64,000 nt of DNA from Streptomyces filamentosus (GTDB lineage: Bacteria > Actinomycetota > Actinomycetes > Streptomycetales > Streptomycetaceae), in NCBI RefSeq assembly GCF_014654895.1, contig NZ_BNBE01000001.1, forward strand, positions 434,001 through 498,000, given 5' to 3'. Shown in pieces: positions 34,323-43,441 of this stretch. A program made the translations under genes and the position numbers. The stretch's first letter is position 1, and each line of letters starts with the position of its first letter. The notes under the pieces are model-generated. The model ran no database searches and was not told where the DNA came from. It saw only the letters and a list, made by a program, of their open reading frames with translations.

Positions 34323-35209
34323 GCAGCTCCCTCAAGCGGGCGGCCGGTGCCGCGGTACTGCTCCCAGGTCCAGCCCAGCTGGCGGCGGGCCATGATGCCG
34401 ACGGCGTGGCGACGGTACTTCGCGGTGCCGCGGACGTCGTCGATCGGGTTGGCGGCGCCCGAGCACAGGTCGGCGAACTGCTTCGCGATCGACGGGGTGA
34501 TGATCTTGCCGTTGTCCCAGAAGCCGCCCTCCTCCAGGGCCGCGTTCAGGAAGGACTCGGCCTCCTTGGCGCGGATCGGGGTGGGCGCGGCCGAACCGAT
34601 GCCGGTGCGGACGGTCCGGGTCTCCGGGTGCAGTGCCAGGCCGAAGGCGCAGACGGCGATGACCATCGCGTTGCGGGTGCCGACCTTGGAGTACTGCTGG
34701 GGGCCGTCCGCCTTCTTGACGTGGACGGTCTTGATGAGCTCGTCGGGCTGGAGCGCGTTGCGCTTCACGCCGGTGTAGAACTCGTCGATCGGGATGAAGC
34801 GGCTGCCGCGCACCGACTCGACCTCGACCTCGGCGCCGGCGGCGAGGAGGGCGGGGTGGGCGTCACCGGCCGGGGAGGCGGTGCCGAGGTTGCCGCCGAC
34901 TCCTCCCCGGTTGCGGATCTGGGGGGAGGCGACCGTGTGGGAGGCGAGCGCCAGGCCCGGCAGCTCGGCCCGCAGGTTCTCCATGATCTGCGTGTACGGA
35001 ACGGAAGCGCCGAGCCGGACGTTCTCCTCGCCGACCTCCCACTCGCGCAGCAGCTCGATGCGGTTCAGGTCCAGCAGGTACTCGGGTCGCCGGTGGTCGA
35101 AGTTGATCTCGACCATGACGTCGGTACCGCCGGCGATGGGCACGGCTGTGGGGTGCTCTGCCTTGGCGGCGAGCGCCTCCTCCCAGCTGGCGGGGCGAAG
35201 GAAGTCCAT
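34319..35209 (-). CDS. Xanthine dehydrogenase-type FAD-binding subunit
   Basis: Flavoprotein subunit (296 residues) of the molybdenum hydroxylase. FAD-contact motifs are AVPIAGGTDVMVEIN and RNRGGVGGNLGTASPAGD, followed by the CO-dehydrogenase flavoprotein C-terminal domain. It passes electrons from the Fe-S clusters to NAD+ or another acceptor. It is the first gene of the three-subunit operon, and its stop overlaps the start of the Fe-S gene. The promoter must lie in the 312-bp gap shared with the divergent pucR-like gene. Confidence 0.93.
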   Translation of the reverse strand: MDFLRPASWEEALAAKAEHPTAVPIAGGTDVMVEINFDHRRPEYLLDLNRIELLREWEVGEENVRLGASVPYTQIMENLRAELPGLALASHTVASPQIRNRGGVGGNLGTASPAGDAHPALLAAGAEVEVESVRGSRFIPIDEFYTGVKRNALQPDELIKTVHVKKADGPQQYSKVGTRNAMVIAVCAFGLALHPETRTVRTGIGSAAPTPIRAKEAESFLNAALEEGGFWDNGKIITPSIAKQFADLCSGAANPIDDVRGTAKYRRHAVGIMARRQLGWTWEQYRGTGRPLEGAA

Positions 35210-35521
35210 GGTGGCTCTCTTCTAGTGATTCTGGTGGGGGTCGGACGTCTGGGCCCTGGGGGACGTTCGGCCCTCGACTTCGGTGTTCATGTCCTGTTCA
35301 CGCGGTGTGTGGCCTAGTACACAAGCCCGCCGACCCGGTGTGCAGTAACCGAAAACATGAAGGAGTTGGCCGGTGCCCCGGCACGTCTTGTAGATTCGAA
35401 CGAAAGGCGGACACCTGTCACCTCGCTGTTTCCCCCTGGAAACGGTGACACCACTCCGCCGACCCCACCCGTCGACTATGCGACAACCCCACCACCCACT
35501 CGAAGGAACGGCGGCGACACC
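35210..35521. other. 312-bp divergent control region between XDH operon and PucR regulator
   Basis: It contains the promoters for both units. The one distinct dyad is TGTGT-GGCCTAGT-ACACA (35306-35323). I see no gene or stable RNA structure. The plus-strand frame stays open upstream of 35522, but codon usage and the lack of a Shine-Dalgarno site argue that this part is leader. Confidence 0.55.
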
Positions 35522-37216
35522 ATGCGGCTGCGCGCACTGCTGGAGAACGACGCGCTCGGGCTGCGCCTGCTGGGCGGCGAGGACGAGCTGGACCGCTCGG
35601 TCCGCGGCGTGATGACCACGGACCTCAAGGACCCCAGCCGCTACCTGTCGGGCGGCGAGCTGGTGCTCACCGGTCTGGCCTGGCTGCGGGAGCCGGCCGA
35701 CGCCGAGCCCTTCGTCCGGATCCTCAGCCAGACCGGGGTGGCCGCGCTCGCGGCCGGCGAGGCCGAGCTCGGCGACATCCCCGACGATCTCGTGACGGCG
35801 TGTTCGCGCCATCGCCTGCCGCTCTTCGCGGTCAACGAATCCGTTGCGTTCGCGACGATCACCGAGCACGTCGTCCGCCAGGTCTCCGGCGAGCGGGCCG
35901 GCGACCTGGCGGCCGTCGTGGACCGGCACCGGCGCCTGATGACCTCCGGTCCGGCCGGCGGCGGCCCGGAGGCCGTCCTCGACCTCCTCGGCTCCGACCT
36001 GGACCTGCGGGCCTGGGTCCTGTCCCCCACCGGACGGCAGATCGCGGGCGCCGGCGAGCCCCTCGACCCGGCCCTCGCCGCCGGCCTGGCGGGCGAGCAC
36101 CTGGCCGCCACCCGGACCGGCCGGCGCGGCCCGCACCGGCTGACCTCGCACGGCACGGCGTACTCGCTCTTCCCGATCCGCAACACCGGCCGGGCCGCCG
36201 GGCCCGCCGCCCGGGACGTGCGCGAGACGGTCCTGTCGGACTGGCTGCTCGCCGTCGAGGCCGACGCCGGGGACTGGCCGGCCGCCCGGCTCGACCTGCT
36301 CCAGGGCGTCACCCAGCTGATCTCCGTCGAGCGCGACCGGCGCGACGCGGCCCGCACGGTGCGCCGCCGCCTCGCCCAGGAGGTCCTGGAGCTGGTGCAG
36401 ACGGGTGCCGCGCCCGCCGAGATCGCGGCCCGGCTGCGGGTCGCCGCCCCGGTGCTGCTGCCCGGCCTCGGCGCCGCCCCGCACTGGCAGGTCGTCGTCG
36501 CCCGCGTCGAGTGGGACCAGGACGGCGGCCAGGCCCCGATCGAGGCCGGCCCGGTCACCCAGGCGCTCCTGGAGGAGATCCTGGTGGACCCGGCGACCGC
36601 CGGCGCCGAGTCCGCCGACCGGATCGCCGTCGCCCACACCGGCGACGAGGCCATCGCGCTGGTGCCGCTGGCCGGCGGCCCGCTCCCGGAGAGCGAGGAC
36701 GACGGCCCGGCCCCCGCCCTGGGCCTGCACGCGGACGCCCTGCTCGCGGCGGTACGGGCTCCGCTCTCGGCGGGCCTCGCCGACGACGGGCGGCTCACGC
36801 TGGGCGTCAGCGCCGCCGTGCACTCGGCGGAGGGCCTGCGCGGCGCCCTGGAGGAGGCCCGGCACGCCCGCCGGGTGGCGGCCGCCCGCCCCGGCCGGGT
36901 CTGCGCGGCGGGCCACCACGAGCTGGCCTCGCACGTGCTGCTGCTGCCCTTCGTCCCGGACGACGTGCGGCGCGCCTTCACCGCCCGGCTGCTCGACCCG
37001 CTGCGGAACTACGACCGGCGCCACCGCGCCGAGCTCATCCCGACGCTGGAGGCGTTCCTGGACTGCGACGGCTCCTGGACGCGCTGCGCGACCCGGCTCC
37101 ACCTGCACGTGAACACGCTGCGCTACCGGGTGGGCCGGATCGAGCAGCTGACGGGCCGGGACCTGTCCCGCCTGGAGGACAAGCTCGACTTCTTCCTCGC
37201 CCTGCGCATGAGCTGA
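35522..37216 (+). CDS. pucR: PucR-family transcriptional activator of purine catabolism
   Basis: Regulator of 564 residues. The N-terminal PucR domain (MRLRALLENDALGLRLLGGE, LSGGELVLTGLAWLREP) is the purine-responsive part. The C-terminal PucR-type helix-turn-helix is seen in SWTRCATRLHLHVNTLRYRV. In Bacillus PucR controls uptake and breakdown of purines, and its position opposite the xanthine dehydrogenase operon supports the same role here. ATG 35522 is chosen as it matches the family N-terminus. A 16-bp palindromic terminator follows at 37305-37336. Confidence 0.9.
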   Translation: MRLRALLENDALGLRLLGGEDELDRSVRGVMTTDLKDPSRYLSGGELVLTGLAWLREPADAEPFVRILSQTGVAALAAGEAELGDIPDDLVTACSRHRLPLFAVNESVAFATITEHVVRQVSGERAGDLAAVVDRHRRLMTSGPAGGGPEAVLDLLGSDLDLRAWVLSPTGRQIAGAGEPLDPALAAGLAGEHLAATRTGRRGPHRLTSHGTAYSLFPIRNTGRAAGPAARDVRETVLSDWLLAVEADAGDWPAARLDLLQGVTQLISVERDRRDAARTVRRRLAQEVLELVQTGAAPAEIAARLRVAAPVLLPGLGAAPHWQVVVARVEWDQDGGQAPIEAGPVTQALLEEILVDPATAGAESADRIAVAHTGDEAIALVPLAGGPLPESEDDGPAPALGLHADALLAAVRAPLSAGLADDGRLTLGVSAAVHSAEGLRGALEEARHARRVAAARPGRVCAAGHHELASHVLLLPFVPDDVRRAFTARLLDPLRNYDRRHRAELIPTLEAFLDCDGSWTRCATRLHLHVNTLRYRVGRIEQLTGRDLSRLEDKLDFFLALRMS

Positions 37217-37304
37217 CGCCCGCGTCACGAGGTGACGCCCCGCGCGCGAGCCGACGCCTCCTCATGAGCCGACAGCCCCGCGCGGGCCGGCGCCGTCCCG
37301 CCCT

Positions 37305-37336
37305 CGGCCGGGTGCCTTCCGGAAGGCACCCGGCCG
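37305..37336. terminator. 16-bp perfect palindrome terminator after pucR
   Basis: CGGCCGGGTGCCTTCC is followed at once by its exact reverse complement, giving a long stem with a minimal loop 89 bp past the pucR stop. Confidence 0.75.
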
Positions 37337-37519
37337 CTTGCGGAATTCACTCCTTCGGCTGAGTCCTGAGGGGTGGGACGAGGCCCCTCGGCGCACCCTT
37401 CCGCCGCCGCCCCGCGCACCGCCGCCCTCCCTGATCACCCCCGTGATCACGGGCCCCGGCGGCCCCCGACGGCCCCTCCGCCCCGGCTCCGGCGGCGCGC
37501 CCCACCCGCTCCGCGGCTT

Positions 37520-37535
37520 TGTGAAATTTTTCACC
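37520..37535. promoter_or_regulatory. CRP-like box
   Basis: TGTGA-AATTTT-TCACC matches the TGTGA-N6-TCACA consensus of CRP/FNR-family regulators at nine of ten half-site positions. It stands out as an AT-rich island in GC-rich DNA, 82-97 bp upstream of the TPR-like gene. Streptomyces Crp recognises GTG-N8-CAC-type sites. Confidence 0.55.
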
Positions 37536-37616
37536 CGACCCCTTGGCCGGGTACTCCCCTTCGTGCTGAGATGCCGTCCTACTCAACAGCTCGATGGCGC
37601 GCTCGGGGAGGGCAAT

Positions 37617-38420
37617 GTGGCGGACACCGCCATGTCTGGTTCCGAATCAGGGGGCGGCGGAGACCCGTCCCTCGCCCACGGCAAGGAGACTCCGGTGGAG
37701 ACCGCCATATGGCGGCTCCGCTCCCGCGGCTGCTGGGCCGACGCGGCGGCGCTGCTCGCCCCCCGCGCCCACGAACCGGCCGCCGCGCTCGAACGGGCCG
37801 CGCTGCTGATCGAGCGCTGCCTCTACACCGAACAGGGCTGGGCCGAGGCCGAGGAGGCGCTGCGCGCCGCCGAGGCGGTCGCGAGCAGCGACGAGGAGCG
37901 CGGCGCGGCGGCCTGCGAACGCGGCTACCTCGCCTACGCCTCCACCCTCCTCGGCGTGCGGGACCGCGCCGACGAGGCCCGGATGGCGCTGGGCCGGGCC
38001 GCGGCCCTGATCGCCCCCTCGGCGGCGGGCCGTCCGCTGCTGGACTACCGGCGCGGGCTGATCGCGCAGAACCTCGGCGACTCCCCGCAGGCGGCCAGGG
38101 CCGCGTACCGCCGCGCGCACGCCGGGGCGACCGCGCAGGACGACCGGCTGCTGCTCTCCTCCACCTGGCGGCACCTCGCCGGACTGGCCCTGCGCGAGGG
38201 CGAGTTGGCGGAGGCCCGGCACGGCTTCGCCGAATCGCTGCGGATCCGGGAGGAGTTGGGCTATCTGGTCGGCACGGCTCCGGCGCTGACCGCGCTGGCC
38301 GACACGGAGACGGAACCGGAGGCGGGCCGGCTGCGCGCCGAGGCCCGCCGCCTCTTCCGCCTCCTGGGCGGCGTGCCGACCTGGCTGGCCGGCCAGCTGA
38401 CGCCCCGCACCGCCATGTGA
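37617..38420 (+). CDS. TPR-like helical repeat protein
   Basis: Protein of 267 residues, almost entirely alpha-helical, with repeated Ala-rich helix pairs resembling tetratricopeptide units (WAEAEEALRAAEAV; AARAAYRRAHAGA; ELAEARHGFAESLRIREELG). It has no enzyme motif, signal peptide or membrane helix, so it is probably a cytosolic scaffold or partner-binding protein. The GTG at 37617 has GGGGAGG five bases upstream; an ATG six codons later is an alternative. It converges with the NTPase/beta-propeller gene. The promoter carries a CRP-like site, suggesting growth-phase or germination control. Confidence 0.75.
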   Translation: MADTAMSGSESGGGGDPSLAHGKETPVETAIWRLRSRGCWADAAALLAPRAHEPAAALERAALLIERCLYTEQGWAEAEEALRAAEAVASSDEERGAAACERGYLAYASTLLGVRDRADEARMALGRAAALIAPSAAGRPLLDYRRGLIAQNLGDSPQAARAAYRRAHAGATAQDDRLLLSSTWRHLAGLALREGELAEARHGFAESLRIREELGYLVGTAPALTALADTETEPEAGRLRAEARRLFRLLGGVPTWLAGQLTPRTAM

Positions 38421-38433
38421 CGGGGCGTCACCC

Positions 38434-40026
38434 TCACCGCGGTTCGAGGCAGACGAGGCTCTCGTCGGTGCCGACGACGAGCGCCCCGGTGGCGGTGACC
38501 GCGACGGCGCGGACCGCCGGGCCCGGCCGGAAGGAACGGCGCCGGCCGCCCTCGGCGGGGATCAGCTCGACCCGTCCGTCCGCCCAGGCGGCGGCGACGA
38601 GCGGGCCGCCGGGGGCGGGGGCCGCGTGCAGGGCCACGACCGGCGCCCCGCGCTCGGCCAGGGGCTCGGGGACGGGCGCGCGGCCGGGGGTCCACAGCCG
38701 GACGGTGCCGTCGGCGCCGCCCGAGCAGACGAAGGGGGTCTCCGACTCGACGGCGGTCACCGCCGTGACCCGGCCGCTGTGCGCGGCGGCCTGGTGGAGG
38801 CCGGTCACCCCGAAGGCGTGGACGGAGCCGAGCCGGTCCCCCACCACCACCGAGCCCGCGATGGCCGCGAGGGCCGTGCCGGGGTGCCGGGACAGGGTGG
38901 TGGAGACGGCCTCGGTCAGCCGCTCCAGATAGGGCGGCCGGGGGGCCGTGCCCGGCACCGTGTGCAGCCGGCCGCGTTCGTCGAGCAGCAGCACCGTGCC
39001 GTCCGCGGTGGGCGCGAGGGCCGTGATCCGGCCGCCGGCCCGGTGCGCGAGCCGTCCCTCGGGGGCGGCGTCGGACTCCCGCACCAGCCGGACCGTGCCC
39101 GTGCCGTCGCCGACCAGCAGCAGTCCGGCCGAGGGGCCCCCGGCGGTGGCGCCGAGCACCGCGACCGGTCCGGGCCAGGGCGGGGCGACGTCGCCGCGGT
39201 GCCGCGCCCAGCGCATCCGCCACGGCGCGGCCCCGGCCCGCGCGGCGAGGGCGGGCCGCAGCCGGGGGTCGGCGCCGTCGCCGAGCGCGGTGAGCAGCAC
39301 CAGGGCCCGGCCGGCCGGGCCGTCCGCCGCGCACACCGCCTGTCCGGCCCGCAGCCAGGCGTCCCGCAGCCCGCCGTGGTCCTCGGCGCGGGCGGCGTAG
39401 CCGGTGGTGACGAGCAGCGGGTCGGCGGCGCAGACGGCGGCGGGGTCGGAGAGCTCGGGCAGCGGGGGCGAGGGCGGGGCGGACGGGACGGGCGGGACGT
39501 CCCCGTCCCCTTCGAGGTCGACGACGGTGGTGCGGGCGGCCCGGGGCGGCCGGGTGCCGGTGCGGACCTCCACCACCAGCCGGATCCGGCCGATCTCGGC
39601 GAGCCCGGCGAGGAGTTCGGCGACGGCCTCCGGCTCGGCGGCGGCGTGCAGGTCGGTGAGGAGCAGGACGGTCCGCCCGGCACGGCGGGCCTCGCTGGTG
39701 GCGAGGGCGGGGGCGAGGTCGGCGGGGGTCCTGGCGACCACGCCCAGGCGGTCGGCCAGCGTCCAGGCCACGCCGAGGGCGCTCTGCCCGGCGAGGGGGA
39801 CGAGGACCCGGGCGGTCCTGGTCCGGCCGCGCCGGGCCCGGGTCTCGTGCCCGGCGAGCCAGCCGAGCAGCGCCGTCTTCCCGCTCCCCGCGCCCCCGGT
39901 GACCAGGCACAGCCGGGGCGCGTCCGGGTCGGTGAGCCAGCCGAGCAGGGCGGTGGCCCCGGGGTCCGCACCGCTGCTGGGGGAGGGTCGGCGTCCGTCC
40001 GCGGGGGACGGGGTCGCGGACGGCAT
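38434..40026 (-). CDS. P-loop NTPase fused to a WD40-like beta-propeller
   Basis: Protein of 530 residues. The N-terminal half has a Walker A motif (TGGAGSGKTALLGWLAG, about residues 43-59) and a Walker B-like TVLLLTDLHAA, in the style of AAA/STAND ATPases. The C-terminal half has degenerate WD-type blades (SGGADGTVRLW, LLLVGDGTGTVRLV, VSATDESL-like ends). Such fusions are thought to be signal-sensing or scaffold ATPases; the partner is unknown. The ATG at 40026 has GAGGTG upstream. It converges on the TPR-like gene with a 13-bp gap. Confidence 0.75.
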   Translation of the reverse strand: MPSATPSPADGRRPSPSSGADPGATALLGWLTDPDAPRLCLVTGGAGSGKTALLGWLAGHETRARRGRTRTARVLVPLAGQSALGVAWTLADRLGVVARTPADLAPALATSEARRAGRTVLLLTDLHAAAEPEAVAELLAGLAEIGRIRLVVEVRTGTRPPRAARTTVVDLEGDGDVPPVPSAPPSPPLPELSDPAAVCAADPLLVTTGYAARAEDHGGLRDAWLRAGQAVCAADGPAGRALVLLTALGDGADPRLRPALAARAGAAPWRMRWARHRGDVAPPWPGPVAVLGATAGGPSAGLLLVGDGTGTVRLVRESDAAPEGRLAHRAGGRITALAPTADGTVLLLDERGRLHTVPGTAPRPPYLERLTEAVSTTLSRHPGTALAAIAGSVVVGDRLGSVHAFGVTGLHQAAAHSGRVTAVTAVESETPFVCSGGADGTVRLWTPGRAPVPEPLAERGAPVVALHAAPAPGGPLVAAAWADGRVELIPAEGGRRRSFRPGPAVRAVAVTATGALVVGTDESLVCLEPR

Positions 40027-40176
40027 GGGGCACACCTCACGGGTGACGCGGTACGGGCTGACGCCCCCGACCTTAGTGGGCCCCGGTGACGCGGGGCGCC
40101 CCCTCCGCCGCACCCCTTCCACCGCACTTTCCGGCCACTCCCCGGACGGCGCCCGGGGAGCGCCCCGCTCCCCCTC

Positions 40177-41067
40177 TCAGGCTCCGGCGAAGTGCTCCCG
40201 CACCAGGGCCTCGACGACCGGGAGGTCCTGGGCGGCCAGGGCGTCCAGGAGCGCGCTGTGCTCGGCGGCGTCGGCGACCAGGTCGGCGTGGCGCGGGACG
40301 GGGGCGCTGAGGAGGGGCCACTGGGAGCGGCGGTGGAGGTCGTCGGCGATGGCGAGGAGCTGCTCGTTCCCGGCGAGGGCGAGGACCGCGTGGTGGAAGG
40401 CGCGGTCGGTCTCGGCGTAGTGGGCGCGGTCGCCGCGGGCCGCCGCGGCGCCGGTGGCCTCGGCGAGCGGGCGGAGTCCGGCCCAGCGCGCGGCGGGGAC
40501 GGTGCGGGCCAGCCGCAGCATGACCGGGACCTCGATGAGGGCGCGGACCTCGGCCAGCTCGGCCAGCTCGCGGGGGGTGCGGACGACGACGCGGAAGCCT
40601 CGGTTGGGGACGACCTCGACGGCGCCCTCGACGGCGAGGCGCTGCATGGCCTCGCGGACGGGGGTGGCGGAGACGCCGAAGCGCTCGCCGAGGGCGGGGG
40701 CGGAGTAGACCTCGCCGGGCCGCAGCTCCCCGGCGACGAGGGCGGTGCGCAGGGCGTCGAGGACCTGCCCCCGGACCGAGTGCCGCCGCACGGCCCGCGG
40801 ACCGCCGCCGGGCAGGGGGGCCTCGCCGTGGGTGTGCTCGCCCCGCGCCTGCTCGGGGACCCGCGCATCCCGCTCCGCCTCCGGTACGCCCCCTGGGCCG
40901 CCGGCCTCGCGAGCGCCGCCGCCGGAGCCGTACGCGCGGGGGTCGTGCGCACCGGAGCCGTACGCGTCGGAGGCGTACCCCCGCGTCCCGTACCCCTCGG
41001 TTCCGGGGACGCCGAATCGCACGGACGGTCCCTCCGTCGCCCGCTCGCGTGCTGCGCCCTGCTCCAC
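40177..41067 (-). CDS. GntR/FadR-subfamily transcriptional regulator
   Basis: Regulator of about 296 residues. A winged helix (GQVLDALRTALVAGELRPGE, FGVSATPVREAMQRLAVEG) precedes an FCD effector domain with metal-site residues (ETDRAFHHAVLALAGN and AEHSALLDAL). An unusually long N-terminal extension of roughly 95 residues is rich in Gly, Arg, Glu and Tyr and has no known domain. The GTG at 41067 has AGGAGG six bases upstream. A GTG at 41022 with GGAGGG would remove part of the extension. No adjacent catabolic operon reveals the ligand. Confidence 0.82.
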   Translation of the reverse strand: MEQGAARERATEGPSVRFGVPGTEGYGTRGYASDAYGSGAHDPRAYGSGGGAREAGGPGGVPEAERDARVPEQARGEHTHGEAPLPGGGPRAVRRHSVRGQVLDALRTALVAGELRPGEVYSAPALGERFGVSATPVREAMQRLAVEGAVEVVPNRGFRVVVRTPRELAELAEVRALIEVPVMLRLARTVPAARWAGLRPLAEATGAAAARGDRAHYAETDRAFHHAVLALAGNEQLLAIADDLHRRSQWPLLSAPVPRHADLVADAAEHSALLDALAAQDLPVVEALVREHFAGA

Positions 41068-41217
41068 CCGGGTCCTCCTGCGGCCTCGTGCCGGGCCCGG
41101 CTCGCGCCGCCGGGATCCCCTGTGCACCATAGGCGAACGGACCGTTCCGCGGGATCGCGCCCTTTCGGCGCAGGTGGGAGCGGGTCCGGTGGTGGTGAGA
41201 CGTGATGCCGTTTCGGG

Positions 41218-41236
41218 TAAGGTAAGGCTAACCTGC
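41218..41236. promoter_or_regulatory. DtxR/DmdR-type iron box
   Basis: TAAGGTAAGGCTAACCTGC agrees closely with the 19-bp TTAGGTTAGGCTNACCTAA-type consensus for DtxR/DmdR/IdeR iron repressors. It lies 26-44 bp upstream of the FhuF-like gene, so iron repression of that gene is expected. Confidence 0.75.
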
Positions 41237-41261
41237 TAACGATCGCGATTCGGTGGCCCCC

Positions 41262-42134
41262 ATGACCGTCCCCACCCTGTTGCCCTCCCTCCCCACCTCG
41301 CCCGTCGCGGCCTCCTACGCCCGGCTCTCCGAGGCGTTCCCCGGCCTGCGCGTGGAGGAGACGGCCCGGGGCGCGCGGCTGCCGCGCGGCGCGGGCTGGG
41401 TCCCGGCCGAGGACCTGGCGGCCGGCGGGCCCGCCCTGGACGCCTTCCTCGCCTGGGACAACGCGCAGGTGCTCCGGGACCACGGCCGGCAGGCCCGCCC
41501 CGACGTCGTCGCGAGCTTCGGACTGCACCGCTACGCCTGGCCCGCCTGCCTCCTGGTGACCGTCCCCTGGTTCCTGGAGCGCCGGGTCCCGCGCCTCCCC
41601 GTCGGCGCGGTCTCCTTCCAGCGGGTCCTGGGCCGGATGGCGGTCCGCGTCGAGGAGTTCGCCTGTCTGCCCGGCGACCCCGCCGCCGCACTGCCCGGCG
41701 CCCGGGTGGTGGCGGACGAGGAGGCCCTGCGCGCGGAGGTCCGCGCCTCGCTCTCCGCGCACTTCGAGGCCCTGCTCGACGGCTTCGGCCCGCGGCTGCG
41801 GCGGGGCCGCCGGGCCCTGTGGGGCATGGTGACGGACGAGGTCGTGGAGGGCCTCTGGTACGTCGGCACCCTGCTCGGCGAGGAGGAGCGGGCCATGGCC
41901 GAGCTGGAGGAGCTGCTGCCCGGCACCACCGGGCGCAAGCCGGAGAAGCCGTACGCGGGCGGGGCGGGCTTCCGCGCGCTCCCGGGGTCCGAGGGGCCGG
42001 ACGGCGTCCCGCGCGCCACCCGGGACCGGGCCGCCTGCTGCTTCTTCTACACGCTGCGCCCCGAGGACACCTGCCTCACCTGCCCGCGCACCTGCGACGC
42101 GGAACGGGTCCAGCGGCTCGCCGCGACCGCCTGA
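41262..42134 (+). CDS. FhuF-like (2Fe-2S) ferric-siderophore reductase family protein
   Basis: Protein of 290 residues with a C-terminal cluster motif of the FhuF type: adjacent cysteines and two more in CCFFYTLRPEDTCLTC, followed by PRTC. FhuF-type proteins reduce iron in imported hydroxamate siderophores in the cytosol. The N-terminal region (SYARLSEAFPGLRVEE; GLHRYAWPACLLVTVPWFLE) is the IucA/FhuF-type scaffold. The ATG at 41262 is chosen over the in-frame GTG at 41253. The iron box just upstream is independent support for a role in iron uptake. Confidence 0.85.
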   Translation: MTVPTLLPSLPTSPVAASYARLSEAFPGLRVEETARGARLPRGAGWVPAEDLAAGGPALDAFLAWDNAQVLRDHGRQARPDVVASFGLHRYAWPACLLVTVPWFLERRVPRLPVGAVSFQRVLGRMAVRVEEFACLPGDPAAALPGARVVADEEALRAEVRASLSAHFEALLDGFGPRLRRGRRALWGMVTDEVVEGLWYVGTLLGEEERAMAELEELLPGTTGRKPEKPYAGGAGFRALPGSEGPDGVPRATRDRAACCFFYTLRPEDTCLTCPRTCDAERVQRLAATA

Positions 42135-42329
42135 GGATCACACCACCCGCAAGGGTGATGCGGATCGAACTCAACTCGCTTTCCACGCAAGGATGTTCGA
42201 CAAGAACGTACCTATTCGTGCGCCCTGGGTCCCCGTTGGCGTGCTCTTGCGCCGAAACCCCCCTGGGTCCCCCGGTCGGTCGGACAGTATGGGCGGCCAA
42301 ATGCCCCACTGCGATGCGAGGGACACCGC

Positions 42330-43418
42330 ATGAGACTGACCGACATATCGCTGGACTGGCTGCTTCCGGGCGGCGTGATGGTGGCCGGAGTCCTGACGGC
42401 GGTTGCGGTGCTCGCGCGCGGTAAGCGCGCCGGTGACCAGGCCGCGGCCGAGGATTCCTGGGAGCGCAGCGAGGAACGCCGCAGACGCAAGGAGGCCATC
42501 TACGGATTCGCCTCCTACGGACTGCTGTTCTGCTGTGCCGCGGTCGCGGCGGCGCTCTCCTTCCACGGGCTCGTCGGCTTCGGCCGGCAGAACCTCAACC
42601 TGACGGGCGGCTGGGAGTACCTGGTGCCGTTCGGCCTCGACGGCGCCGCGATGTTCTGCTCGGTGCTCGCCGTCCGCGAGGCCAGCCACGGCGACGCGGC
42701 CCTCGGCTCCCGTCTCCTGGTCTGGCTCTTCGCGGGCGCGGCCGCCTGGTTCAACTGGGTGCACGCGCCGCGCGGTCTGGGCCACGACGGGGCTCCCCAG
42801 TTCTTCTCGGGGATGTCCCTGTCGGCGGCGGTGCTCTTCGACCGGGCGCTGAAGCAGACCCGCCGGGCGGCGCTGCGCGAGCAGGGCCTGGTGCCCCGCC
42901 CGCTGCCGCAGATCCGGATCGTGCGGTGGCTGCGCGCCCCCCGGGAGACCTTCGCGGCCTGGTCGCTGATGCTCCTGGAAGGCGTGCGGACCCTGGACGA
43001 GGCCGTGGACGAGGTCCGGGAGGACCGGCGCGAGAAGGAGCAGAACCGGATCCGCCGGCGCGAGCAGGCCAAGCTCGACCGGGCGCAGATCAAGGCGCTC
43101 AACCGCCAGCACCGGGCCTTCGGGCGCGGGCGCCAGGTGGAGGTGGCGGCGCTGGGCGCCGCCACCGGGACCGGCGGGGGCCAGGCCCCCGGGTCCGGGT
43201 CGGGTTCCGCGACGGCCGCGGTCACCGCGGGCGTCGCGGAACCCGCCATAGCGGACCCGGGACAGCTGCCTCTTCGGCCCCGGCCCTCCCTGCAAGCCGT
43301 CAGGGCGAGTAGCAGGTCTCGGACGGTGGACCTCACCGCCGAGGACGACACGCAGGGACTGCCCCTGCTCGACGACCTGGAGGCGAAGATCTCCGAGATG
43401 GAGCGGAAGCTCGGCTGA
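42330..43418 (+). CDS. DUF2637-family membrane protein
   Basis: Actinobacterial protein of 362 residues with about four membrane helices at residues 10-180 (IYGFASYGLLFCCAAVAAAL, LVWLFAGAAAWFNWVHA). A basic region follows (REDRREKEQNRIRRREQAK), then a Gly/Ser/Pro-rich linker and an acidic C-terminus. DUF2637 proteins occur on Streptomyces chromosomes and on conjugative plasmids, where they are called SpdB-like spread proteins, but no plasmid functions are nearby. The N-terminal helix may act as a signal anchor. Two GGGTCCCC-type repeats lie in its upstream region. Confidence 0.82.
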   Translation: MRLTDISLDWLLPGGVMVAGVLTAVAVLARGKRAGDQAAAEDSWERSEERRRRKEAIYGFASYGLLFCCAAVAAALSFHGLVGFGRQNLNLTGGWEYLVPFGLDGAAMFCSVLAVREASHGDAALGSRLLVWLFAGAAAWFNWVHAPRGLGHDGAPQFFSGMSLSAAVLFDRALKQTRRAALREQGLVPRPLPQIRIVRWLRAPRETFAAWSLMLLEGVRTLDEAVDEVREDRREKEQNRIRRREQAKLDRAQIKALNRQHRAFGRGRQVEVAALGAATGTGGGQAPGSGSGSATAAVTAGVAEPAIADPGQLPLRPRPSLQAVRASSRSRTVDLTAEDDTQGLPLLDDLEAKISEMERKLG

Positions 43419-43441
43419 CCGGCCGACCGCTCCGCCCCGGA

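Larger units (their letters stand above)
37217..37616. other. 400-bp intergenic region: terminator, then regulated promoter region
   Basis: Apart from the terminator at 37305-37336 and the CRP-like box at 37520-37535, it holds two TGATCA direct repeats around 37431-37450 and Pro/Ala-like low-complexity sequence. I see no gene. Confidence 0.55.

Noticed and set aside
35357..35521. An upstream ATG extending PucR by 55 residues
   Set aside because: The added segment (Pro/Thr-rich) is unlike PucR proteins and has no ribosome binding site; the shorter start matches the family.
38434..40026. A defence (STAND/Avs-type) system formed by the NTPase-propeller and TPR-like genes
   Set aside because: There is a P-loop and a propeller, but no nuclease, TIR or protease effector domain and no mobile context; convergent orientation also argues against a defence operon.
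42134..42329. A tRNA or riboswitch before DUF2637
   Set aside because: No cloverleaf, no T-loop GTTCRA and no anticodon stem could be built; only two CCTGGGTCCCC repeats are present.
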